The translations under genes were made by a program, and so were the position numbers. 64,000 nt of DNA, taken from positions 1,798,001 through 1,862,000 of the forward strand of contig NZ_CP108046.1 of assembly GCF_041435115.1 (NCBI RefSeq), written 5' to 3'. Positions within the stretch are counted from its first letter, which is position 1, and every line of letters begins with the position of its first letter. The stretch comes from Streptomyces sp. NBC_00289 (lineage in GTDB: Bacteria; Actinomycetota; Actinomycetes; Streptomycetales; Streptomycetaceae). The notes beneath the pieces were generated by a model, which ran no database searches, was not told the DNA's origin, and was given only the letters and a program-made list of their open reading frames with translations. This document shows, piece by piece, positions 44,041 to 51,346 of the stretch.

Positions 44041-44833
44041 CGCTCAGCTGCTCCAGCGAACGACGCAGCGGCTCCCAGCCGCGGGACCGCTTGGTCCCGC
44101 GGTTGCGGGCCCGCACCAGCGGCGCCCAGAACCCGGCCTCGAGCAGCTGCTCCGGCTTCACGGCCGACGCCCGCTCCAGAATCGTCTCGGGCACCTTCTG
44201 CGGGTCGGGAACCTCGTACTCCGCGATGATCTCGTCGTACTTGTCCGTCAGCACGGTGTTGCCGGGATCGGCACCGAAGATCACCAGCTGGCCGGTGGGC
44301 GCGGTGTCGACCAGGACCGTCACCAGGTCGGGGCGGTACCGGTTCAGGATCTCGATGACCTTGTAGACGTCACCGGTCCAGGCGTTGGTGTGCCGGTCGC
44401 GGGCCGCCTCGTCCACACTGCGCGGCAGCATGTCGTCGAAGACGATCACGCTGGCCCAGTCCGAGTGCTTCTCGATGTTGATGAAGTCGCGCAGCGCGTA
44501 CTCGAACAGGTGCATGCCGTCGATGAACGACAGGTCCAGGGTCGTGCGCCGCCAGTAGGCGAGCGGGCTGCGGTTGCGGGCCAGGTTGCGCAGCGGGTGA
44601 CGGCCGCCCCTGAGGTGCGCCAGCGGGTTCTCGCGGGCGAAGAAGTCGTCGCTGGTGGCCTTGGCCAGGTGGACGTCGCAACGGATCTCCGTGACCACCT
44701 TGAACGCGGGGTCGACGGCGACACTGGGAACCCGGGACAGCGTCAGGCTTCGGCCGTCGTTGACGCCGATCTCCAGGTAGTTGCGGTTCGCGCTGGCCTT
44801 GTGGAGCCCCCGAAGGAACTCATGACGTTTCAC
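44030..44833 (-). CDS. Class I SAM-dependent methyltransferase-like protein
   Basis: The 267 residues contain the SAM-binding start Y-L-E-I-G-V-N-D-G-R-S (about 19-29), an acidic strand end, and L-S-F-I-D-G-M-H-L-F-E-Y near 102-112, typical of the methyltransf_24 group. The C-terminus is basic. It is the last gene of the rml operon: its ATG overlaps the rmlD stop in ATGA. It may methylate the sugar or polymer made by the cluster; that role is inference. Confidence 0.8.
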   Translation of the reverse strand: MKRHEFLRGLHKASANRNYLEIGVNDGRSLTLSRVPSVAVDPAFKVVTEIRCDVHLAKATSDDFFARENPLAHLRGGRHPLRNLARNRSPLAYWRRTTLDLSFIDGMHLFEYALRDFINIEKHSDWASVIVFDDMLPRSVDEAARDRHTNAWTGDVYKVIEILNRYRPDLVTVLVDTAPTGQLVIFGADPGNTVLTDKYDEIIAEYEVPDPQKVPETILERASAVKPEQLLEAGFWAPLVRARNRGTKRSRGWEPLRRSLEQLSVSR

Positions 44834-45711
44834 TGGGAAATCTCCTTGCGGATGAGAGGCAGTGCTTCCTGCAGGGCGGCCCGCCAGTCCCGCGGCGGTG
44901 CCAGGTCGATCTCACGCCAGCGGTCGTGTCCGAGGACGCTGTACGCGGGACGGGGTGCCGGCCGGGCGAAGGCCGCGCTGTCGGTGGGGCGCACCCGCTC
45001 GGGGTCGGCGCCGACGAGCCGGAACACCTCCTGGGCGAGGTCACGCCAGGTGGCCTCGCCGGCGGCGGTGGCGTGGAAGACGCCGAGCCCGCCCTCGTCG
45101 CGGCCGAGCCGCGTGCCGAGCTCGGCGATCCGTTCGGCGACGTCGGCGCTCCAGGTCGGTTGGCCGCGCTGGTCGTCGACGACGTCGAGGGTGTCCCGGC
45201 GGGTCTCCAGGTCGAGCATCGTCCGGACGAAGTTCCCGCCGTGGACGCCGTAGAGCCAGGCGGTGCGCACGACGGCGCTCGCCCCGGGCAGTTCCTCGGC
45301 GACGGCCCGCTCCCCCGCCAGCTTGGTGCGGCCGTACGCGGTGCGCGGCGCTGTGGGGTGGTCCTCCGGGTAGGGGGTGGCGCGGGCCTCGCCGGAGAAG
45401 ACGTAGTCGGTGGAGACGTGCACCAGCCGCGCGCCGTGGGCGGCGCACGCGCGGGCGAGCAGCCGCGGGCCCTCGCCGTTGATCAGCAGCGCCCGCTTCT
45501 CGTCCTGCTCGGCGTCGTCGACGGCGGTGTACGCGGCGCAGTTGACCACCACGTCCGGACGGTGCTCGGCGAAGGCGGCGGCGACGCTGTCCGGCAGGGT
45601 GATGTCGAGGGCGGCGCGATCGGCTCCCGCCACCTGTTCACCGCGCCGGAGCAGTTCCTCGACCACGTCCCGGCCGAGCATCCCGCCCGCGCCGGTGACC
45701 AGCCACTTCAT
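44830..45711 (-). CDS. rmlD: dTDP-4-dehydrorhamnose reductase
   Basis: This 293-residue SDR-type reductase has G-A-G-G-M-L-G (about 7-13), N-C-A-A-Y-T-A-V-D-D-A-E near 62-73, and catalytic Y-G-R-T-K near 125. S-T-D-Y-V-F-S-G is near 100. It reduces dTDP-4-keto-L-rhamnose to dTDP-L-rhamnose. Start ATG 45711 overlaps the rmlB stop by four bases (ATGA). The upstream open extension lacks the Rossmann start. Confidence 0.94.
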   Translation of the reverse strand: MKWLVTGAGGMLGRDVVEELLRRGEQVAGADRAALDITLPDSVAAAFAEHRPDVVVNCAAYTAVDDAEQDEKRALLINGEGPRLLARACAAHGARLVHVSTDYVFSGEARATPYPEDHPTAPRTAYGRTKLAGERAVAEELPGASAVVRTAWLYGVHGGNFVRTMLDLETRRDTLDVVDDQRGQPTWSADVAERIAELGTRLGRDEGGLGVFHATAAGEATWRDLAQEVFRLVGADPERVRPTDSAAFARPAPRPAYSVLGHDRWREIDLAPPRDWRAALQEALPLIRKEISQ

Positions 45712-46688
45712 GCACGCTCCCCGCTGACACGTCGCTTGAGGGGCTCCCACCAGTCGCGGTTGTCCCGGTACCAGGCGACGGTGTCCGCGAGGCCGGTCCG
45801 GAAGTCGTGGCGCGGCTGGTAGCCCAGCTCGTCACGGGCCTTGGACCAGTCGACGGAGTAGCGCAGGTCGTGGCCCTTGCGGTCCTCGACGTGCTCCACC
45901 CGGTCCCAGTCCGCTCCGCAGGCCTCCAGGAGCAGGCCGGTGAGTTCGCGGTTGCTCAGCTCCGTGCCGCCGCCGATGTTGTACACCTCGCCGGCACGGC
46001 CCTTGGTCCGTACGAGGTCGATGCCGTGGCAGTGGTCCTCGACGTGCAGCCAGTCGCGGACGTTGAGGCCCTCCCCGTAGAGCGGGACCTTCTTGCCGTC
46101 GAGGAGGTTGGTGACGAACAGCGGCACGACCTTCTCGGGGAACTGGTGCGGGCCGTAGTTGTTGGAGCAGCGGGTCACCCGGACGTCCAGGCCGTGGGTG
46201 CGGTGGTAGGCCAGGGCGAGCAGGTCGGACGACGCCTTGGAGGCGGAGTACGGGGAGTTGGGCTGCAGCGGGTGCGTCTCCGGCCACGACCCCGTCTCGA
46301 TGGAGCCGTAGACCTCGTCGGTGGAGACGTGCACGAACGTGCCGACGCCGTAGCGCAGGGCCGCGTCCAACAGGGTCTGCGTACCGAGGACGTTGGTGCG
46401 CACGAAGTCCGCCGCGCCGGTGATCGAGCGGTCCACGTGGGACTCCGCCGCGAAGTGCACGACCTGGTCCGCCTCGGCCGTCAGCTTGTCGACCAGCTCG
46501 GCGTCGCAGATGTCACCCTGCACGAACTCCAGCCGGGGATGGTCGAGTTCGAGGTTGTCCAGGGTGCCCGCGTAGGTGAGCTTGTCGAGCACGGTGATCC
46601 GCGGCGCGTCCGGCGGATCGGTGGCGAGCAGCGCACGGACGTAGGCCGAGCCGATGAACCCGGCGGCGCCGGTGACGAGGAGGTTCAT
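45708..46688 (-). CDS. rmlB: dTDP-glucose 4,6-dehydratase
   Basis: The 326 residues have the NAD motif G-A-A-G-F-I-G (about 7-13), catalytic T-D-E-V-Y (about 122) and Y-S-A-S-K (about 149-153), all canonical. The enzyme converts dTDP-glucose to dTDP-4-keto-6-deoxyglucose. It overlaps rmlA upstream and rmlD downstream by ATGA, so the operon is tightly coupled. Confidence 0.95.
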   Translation of the reverse strand: MNLLVTGAAGFIGSAYVRALLATDPPDAPRITVLDKLTYAGTLDNLELDHPRLEFVQGDICDAELVDKLTAEADQVVHFAAESHVDRSITGAADFVRTNVLGTQTLLDAALRYGVGTFVHVSTDEVYGSIETGSWPETHPLQPNSPYSASKASSDLLALAYHRTHGLDVRVTRCSNNYGPHQFPEKVVPLFVTNLLDGKKVPLYGEGLNVRDWLHVEDHCHGIDLVRTKGRAGEVYNIGGGTELSNRELTGLLLEACGADWDRVEHVEDRKGHDLRYSVDWSKARDELGYQPRHDFRTGLADTVAWYRDNRDWWEPLKRRVSGERA

Positions 46689-47752
46689 GTATGGATCTGC
46701 ACCTTGCTGTGGTCTCCGAGTACGAGGCGGTGGGCACTGGGCACGCTGGGCGCCGGGGTCACCTCGACGTGCCGGCCGATCAGTGAGGACTCGATCCGGC
46801 CCACCCCGTGGATCGAGGAGTCGCGCAGCACGATGGAGAACTCCACCTCGCTGTCGGTGATACGGCAGTTCTCCGCGACGGAGGTGAAGGGGCCGACGTA
46901 GGAGTCGCTGACGAGGGTTCCGGCGCCGATGACGACGGGGCCGACGATGCGGGAGCGCACGATGCGGGCGCCCTCCTCCACCACGACCCGGCCGATGGTC
47001 TCGGAGGCCTCGTCCACCTCGCCGTCGACGCGCGGTTCGAGGGTCTCCAGGACGGTCCGGTTGACCTCGAGCATGTCGACGACGTTCCCGGTGTCCTTCC
47101 AGTAGCCCTTGATGACCGTCGAACGGACGTCCGCGTCGACGTCGATCAGGTGCTGGATGGCGTGGGTGATCTCCAGCTCGCCCCGCCAGGACGGCTCGAT
47201 GGCGCGCACCGCGTCGTGGATGGCGGGGGTGAACAGGTACACCCCGACCAGGGCGAGGTCGCTCTTGGGGTGTTCGGGTTTCTCCTCCAGGGAGACGACC
47301 TGCCCGCTCTCGTCGAGTTCGGCGACGCCGAACGAGCGGGGGTCGGGCACGCGGGTCAGCAGGATCTGGGCGTCGGGCCGGTTGGTGCGGAACTCCTGGA
47401 CGAGGCCCGCGATGCCGCCGACGATGAAGTTGTCGCCGAGGTACATCACGAAGTCGTCGTCGCCCAGCCAGTCGCGGGCGATGAGCACCGCGTGGGCGAG
47501 GCCCAGGGGCTTCTCCTGGGGGATGTAGGTGATGCGCAGACCGAACTTCGACCCGTCGCCCACCGCCTCCTCGATCTCGGCGGCGGTGTCTCCGACGACC
47601 ACCCCGACCTCGGTGATGCCGGCCGCGGCGATGGACTCCAGGCCGTAGAAAAGTACGGCTTTGTTCGCCACGGGCACGAGCTGTTTGGCCGAGGTGTGAG
47701 TGATCGGCCGCAGTCGTGTACCGGCGCCTCCGGACAGCACGAGAGCCTTCAT
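46685..47752 (-). CDS. rmlA: Glucose-1-phosphate thymidylyltransferase, long form
   Basis: This 355-residue nucleotidyltransferase has the signature G-G-A-G-T-R-L-R-P near 8-16, Y-L-G-D-N-F near 105, and E-E-K-P near 160. It makes dTDP-glucose, the first step. It carries a C-terminal left-handed beta-helix (about 250-340), as in StrD-type long RmlA enzymes, about 60 residues longer than standard RmlA. ATG 47752 is chosen because K-A-L-V-L-S-G-G must be at the start. It is the first gene of the four-gene minus-strand operon. Confidence 0.93.
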   Translation of the reverse strand: MKALVLSGGAGTRLRPITHTSAKQLVPVANKAVLFYGLESIAAAGITEVGVVVGDTAAEIEEAVGDGSKFGLRITYIPQEKPLGLAHAVLIARDWLGDDDFVMYLGDNFIVGGIAGLVQEFRTNRPDAQILLTRVPDPRSFGVAELDESGQVVSLEEKPEHPKSDLALVGVYLFTPAIHDAVRAIEPSWRGELEITHAIQHLIDVDADVRSTVIKGYWKDTGNVVDMLEVNRTVLETLEPRVDGEVDEASETIGRVVVEEGARIVRSRIVGPVVIGAGTLVSDSYVGPFTSVAENCRITDSEVEFSIVLRDSSIHGVGRIESSLIGRHVEVTPAPSVPSAHRLVLGDHSKVQIHT

Positions 47753-47867
47753 CTGCGTCACCTTAGCCCGTATCCGCCGGAACCGGGGGTTCACATGAAC
47801 GGCTTACCCGACAGGCAGTCGGTGGGACGCAGGGCTCGCGGCCGGGGGAAAGGCGGCGTGCGGGCGG

Positions 47868-48047
47868 TCAGTCCTCGCCCCGCACGATGTTCCATTCGGG
47901 GTTCGTGTGCGCCGTGGGCGGTGCGCTCTCGTCCTCGACGGCCGGCTGACAGGTCCGCATCGCGGCGTGGCCGCGCAGGCGGCGGGCTCGGGACCAGCCC
48001 GTCTCGGCACGACGGGCGACTGGCTTCTCGGTGGTCTGCGAGGTCAC
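47868..48047 (-). CDS. Small basic hypothetical protein, 59 aa
   Basis: GTG 48047 opens a 59-codon frame with genuine codon bias, reading T-S-Q-T-T-E-K-P-V-A-R-R-A-E near the start and T-N-P-E-W-N-I-V-R-G-E-D at the end. An in-frame stop just upstream fixes the longest start, but AGGAG is only two bases away, so a later start is possible. Family not recognised. Confidence 0.45.
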   Translation of the reverse strand: MTSQTTEKPVARRAETGWSRARRLRGHAAMRTCQPAVEDESAPPTAHTNPEWNIVRGED

Positions 48048-48204
48048 GACTCCTCATCTTCTTTCTGCGTCCGGTCGGCTTCCGACTCGATCGAGGCCGG
48101 AAGCAGGATCTTTGTTCGATCTCCGCCGGGTCCCCGGAGACATGTCCGGCAAACGCCCCGGCCGCCTCGCCCGCCCGGCCCGTCTCCGGACCGGCCCCCG
48201 CTGC

Positions 48205-48624
48205 TCAGGTGTTGGGCCTGGCCGCACTGATGTCGCCGAGGGCCGACTCCGGGTCGCGTTCCATGGCCAGGTCCCCGATGGCGACGATGCCCACGGCGCG
48301 ACCGTCCTCGACGACCGGGATCCGGCGTACGGCGTGTTCGCGCATCAGCCCGATGGCGAGGTCGAGGTCGTCCTCGGGGCTGACGGTGACCAGGTCGCCG
48401 CTGATCGCGTCGGCCACGGTGGTCCGCTCGGGGTCGCTGCCCTCCGCGAGCGACCGCACCACGAGGTCGCGGTCGGTGACCAGGCCGCGTAGCCGGCCGT
48501 CGTCCGTCACCAGGACGGCACCCAGGTCCTGGTCCCGCATGATCCGGGCGACCGCGCCGACGGAGGCCTGCGGCTCCACGGTCACGGGTGCGCCGGTCAT
48601 GATGTCGCTGACGTGCTGGGTCAT
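48205..48624 (-). CDS. Tandem CBS-domain protein
   Basis: The 139 residues form two CBS domains: S-D-I-M-T-G-A-P-V-T-V-E-P (about 6-18) and D-A-I-S-G-D-L-V-T-V-S-P-E-D (about 70-85). Each ends with a G-L-V-T-D-R-D or G-I-V-A-I-G-D motif. Such Hrp1-like proteins bind adenine nucleotides or SAM and are often stress or hypoxia induced. There is no fused catalytic domain. The gene lies downstream of the large phosphatase on the same strand, with a 77-base gap. Confidence 0.88.
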   Translation of the reverse strand: MTQHVSDIMTGAPVTVEPQASVGAVARIMRDQDLGAVLVTDDGRLRGLVTDRDLVVRSLAEGSDPERTTVADAISGDLVTVSPEDDLDLAIGLMREHAVRRIPVVEDGRAVGIVAIGDLAMERDPESALGDISAARPNT

Positions 48625-48701
48625 GGCGGATACCTCGCCTTCGGGTCCGGCGGCGACGGTCCCCGCCGCTCGGCCGCCGGGTACCCGCGAACGGGTGTGT
48701 G

Positions 48702-51158
48702 TCATCCGTCCAGCGCAATCTCGCTCCACACCTGCTTGCCCCCGCTGACGGGCATGGTCCCCCATGTCGCCGACATGGCCTCGACGAGGAGGATGCCCCG
48801 GCCGCCCGTGGCCTCCCAGCCGATGCTGGTGGGCTTGACGGGGGTGCGGGGCGAGGCGTCGGTGACGGCGACGCGCAGCCGGTGGTTGACGAGGGTGAGG
48901 TCGAGACGGACCCTGCCGTCGGTGTGCACGAGGGCGTTGGTGACGAGTTCGGACACCACGAGCAGCCCGCCGTCCATGGACTCGTCGGGCACGCCCCAGG
49001 CGCGCAGGGTGCGGCGGGTGAAGCGGCGCGCGTGCCGGACCGCCTCGGGAACCCGCCACACCGTCCAGCCCTCGCGCTGCGGGCGGGTGGCCATGCCGTC
49101 GTAGCGCATCAGGAGCAGGGCGACGTCGTCGCTGCGGCGGGCGTTGCCGAGCAGGACGTCGGCGACGAGGCCGAGGTGGCCGGGGTCGGCGCCGGCCAAA
49201 CCGTGGGCGAAGCGGTCCATGCCCTCGTCGATGTCGGCCTCGTGGGTCTCGACCAGGCCGTCCGTGGTCAGCGCGATGACGGTGCCGGGCTGGAGCCGGA
49301 GCGGGCTCATCGGGAAGTCGGCGCGCAGCACCACACCCAGCGGCGGCCCGCCGTCCGCCTCGGCGATCTCCGTTACGCCGTCCGGGTGACGCAGCACCGG
49401 TGGCAGGTGTCCGGCCCGCACGTACCAGGCGGAACCCTGCTCCAGGTCGACGTCGACGTAGCAGCAGGTGGCGAAGAGGTCGGTCTCCAGGTCCACGAGG
49501 AGGCGGTTCGCGCGCGAGACCACGACGTCCGGCGGGTGTCCCTCGATGGCGTACGCGCGCAGCGCGGTGCGCATCTGGCCCATGAGGGTGGCGGCGCCCG
49601 CGCTGTGGCCCTGGACGTCGCCGATGACGAGGGCGACGTGGTTGTCGGGCAGCGGGATGACGTCGTACCAGTCGCCGCCGAGCTCGAGCCCGGCCGTGCT
49701 CGGCAGATAGCGGGCGACGGCCACCGCGCCGGGCAGCTTGGGCAGCCGGCGGGGCAGCAGCTGGCGCTGGAGCATGCCGACCAGCTCGTGTTCGGCGTCG
49801 AAGGCGTGGGCGCGCATCAGGGCCTGTCCGGCGAGACCGGCGGAGGCGGTGAGCAGGGCGCGTTCGTCGGGGCCGAAGTCGTGCGGGGTGTCCCAGCCGA
49901 TCAGACAGGCGCCGGCCATGTGGCCCGCGGCGGCCAGCGGCAGCACGGCGAGTCCGCCGGGCCCGACCTCGGCGAGGGCGGGTTCCAGGGCGGTGCCGGC
50001 GGGCCAGATCTGGGCGCGGCCCTCGCGCAGGGCGGCGCCCAGGGTGGGCATGGCACGGACCGGCGCGTCGGGCCACTCGCTGCGCCACTCCAGGCGCCAC
50101 AGCTCCGGCCACGCCTCGGGCTCCGGCGGGTCGAGGACGGTGACGACGAGCCGGTCGTTCTCCAGCTCGGCGAGGGCGATCCGGTCCGCCTGGAGCGGCC
50201 TGCGCAGGGCGGAGACAACGGCCTGGCTGACGTCGCGGACCGTGCCGGCGGTGGCGAGGGCCGCGGCCAGCCGCTGTACGCGGGCCACGTCGGTGACCTC
50301 GGAACGCAGTGTGGAGGCGTCGGCGACGGTGCCCACCAGCCGGGCCGGGTGTCCCTCGCCGCCCGGCACCAGGCGTCCGCGCAGCCGGAGCCACTTCGGC
50401 GGGCCGGAGGGCTGGAGGATGCGGAACTCCAGCTCGCGGTCGCCGATGGACATGTGGTCGGCCTCCACCACGGACATCAGCGAGGGCAGGTCCTCCGGCA
50501 CGGTCCGGCCGAGCAGGGTCTCGACCTTGCCGTCGAACTCGGGCCGGCCGAGGCCGAACAGTTCCAGGATGTCGTCGCCGACCTCGACGCGGCCTGTGTC
50601 CATGGCCAGGCTGAAGGCGTTGGAGCGCAGCTCCTCGCCCTCGGCCGCGGCGGCCGTCGGGGGGCAGACGACCGCGTCGGCGATCAGTGCGAGGCAGTCG
50701 CGCTCGTCGTCGTCGAAGCCGCCGGGGTCCTCGCTCACGGCGGCCAGACAGGCCCGGTCGCCGTCCCCGAGCGCGGGCAGTGCCGCCAGGAAGAAGTCCC
50801 TCGCGGGCGCGCGCCGGGCGTCCGCGCAGGCGGCCAGTTCCTCGGGGTCCCGCCACACCGGCCGTCCGGTGCGCTGGGCCTCGGCCACCGGGGAGCGGCC
50901 GGCCGCGGGATAGCTGTCGCGCAGCCCGTACAGCGTCCTCGGCACCCCGGCCGACTCGACCAAGCCCAGTTGGCCGCCGTCCTCGCCGGGTGCGTACACG
51001 GCGGCGAACGTCGCCCCGGCGAAGACGAGCGCCAGTTCCAGCACCCGGCGCAGCCGTTGGGGTGAGTCCGGACCGTCCGACAGCGATGTGAGGGCAACTT
51101 CGGCTCGCAGAGTTCCCTTTCTGCGTCCCGTAGCGCCCTCTCTGACCACGTCCGCCAT
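48702..51158 (-). CDS. SpoIIE-type phosphatase with PAS/GAF sensors and a HATPase (RsbW-like) domain
   Basis: In 818 residues the order is: N-terminal GAF (about 25-165), PAS (about 180-285), GAF (about 290-455) and PP2C SpoIIE (about 463-690, L-G-G-D-W-Y-D-V-I and V-I-G-D-V-Q-G-H). An anti-sigma-type HATPase (about 699-815) ends the protein, with the N-box E-L-V-T-N-A-L-V-H near 737. It unites phosphatase and kinase-like modules of the sigma-B partner-switching system. It diverges from the ramC-like gene. The start ATG 51158 lacks a clear Shine-Dalgarno. Confidence 0.9.
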   Translation of the reverse strand: MADVVREGATGRRKGTLRAEVALTSLSDGPDSPQRLRRVLELALVFAGATFAAVYAPGEDGGQLGLVESAGVPRTLYGLRDSYPAAGRSPVAEAQRTGRPVWRDPEELAACADARRAPARDFFLAALPALGDGDRACLAAVSEDPGGFDDDERDCLALIADAVVCPPTAAAAEGEELRSNAFSLAMDTGRVEVGDDILELFGLGRPEFDGKVETLLGRTVPEDLPSLMSVVEADHMSIGDRELEFRILQPSGPPKWLRLRGRLVPGGEGHPARLVGTVADASTLRSEVTDVARVQRLAAALATAGTVRDVSQAVVSALRRPLQADRIALAELENDRLVVTVLDPPEPEAWPELWRLEWRSEWPDAPVRAMPTLGAALREGRAQIWPAGTALEPALAEVGPGGLAVLPLAAAGHMAGACLIGWDTPHDFGPDERALLTASAGLAGQALMRAHAFDAEHELVGMLQRQLLPRRLPKLPGAVAVARYLPSTAGLELGGDWYDVIPLPDNHVALVIGDVQGHSAGAATLMGQMRTALRAYAIEGHPPDVVVSRANRLLVDLETDLFATCCYVDVDLEQGSAWYVRAGHLPPVLRHPDGVTEIAEADGGPPLGVVLRADFPMSPLRLQPGTVIALTTDGLVETHEADIDEGMDRFAHGLAGADPGHLGLVADVLLGNARRSDDVALLLMRYDGMATRPQREGWTVWRVPEAVRHARRFTRRTLRAWGVPDESMDGGLLVVSELVTNALVHTDGRVRLDLTLVNHRLRVAVTDASPRTPVKPTSIGWEATGGRGILLVEAMSATWGTMPVSGGKQVWSEIALDG

Positions 51159-51346
51159 TACAGCGCGTATCGGGCACCCGCGCAGCCCCTGTGACCGTTC
51201 CGTGGAGGCCCCCGGCGCGACCGCGTTCGAAACCGCCCGAACATGTCTTGACGCATGCGTTCCGCACGGTGAGCTCGTGACAGACGTGACTGTCCGTGGC
51301 CGCCGCACGCCTGGGAGTCTCGGTGTCGGGCCCGAGAGGGGGACGC
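51159..51346. promoter_or_regulatory. Divergent control region of the lanthipeptide operon
   Basis: The 188-bp gap between the phosphatase and ramC starts contains TTGACG (51248-51253) overlapping a 10-bp perfect palindrome ACGCATGCGT (51251-51260). GACAG-N6-CTGTC with GTGAC direct repeats lies at about 51277-51294. These are candidate RamR sites; none can be confirmed by sequence alone. Confidence 0.35.
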
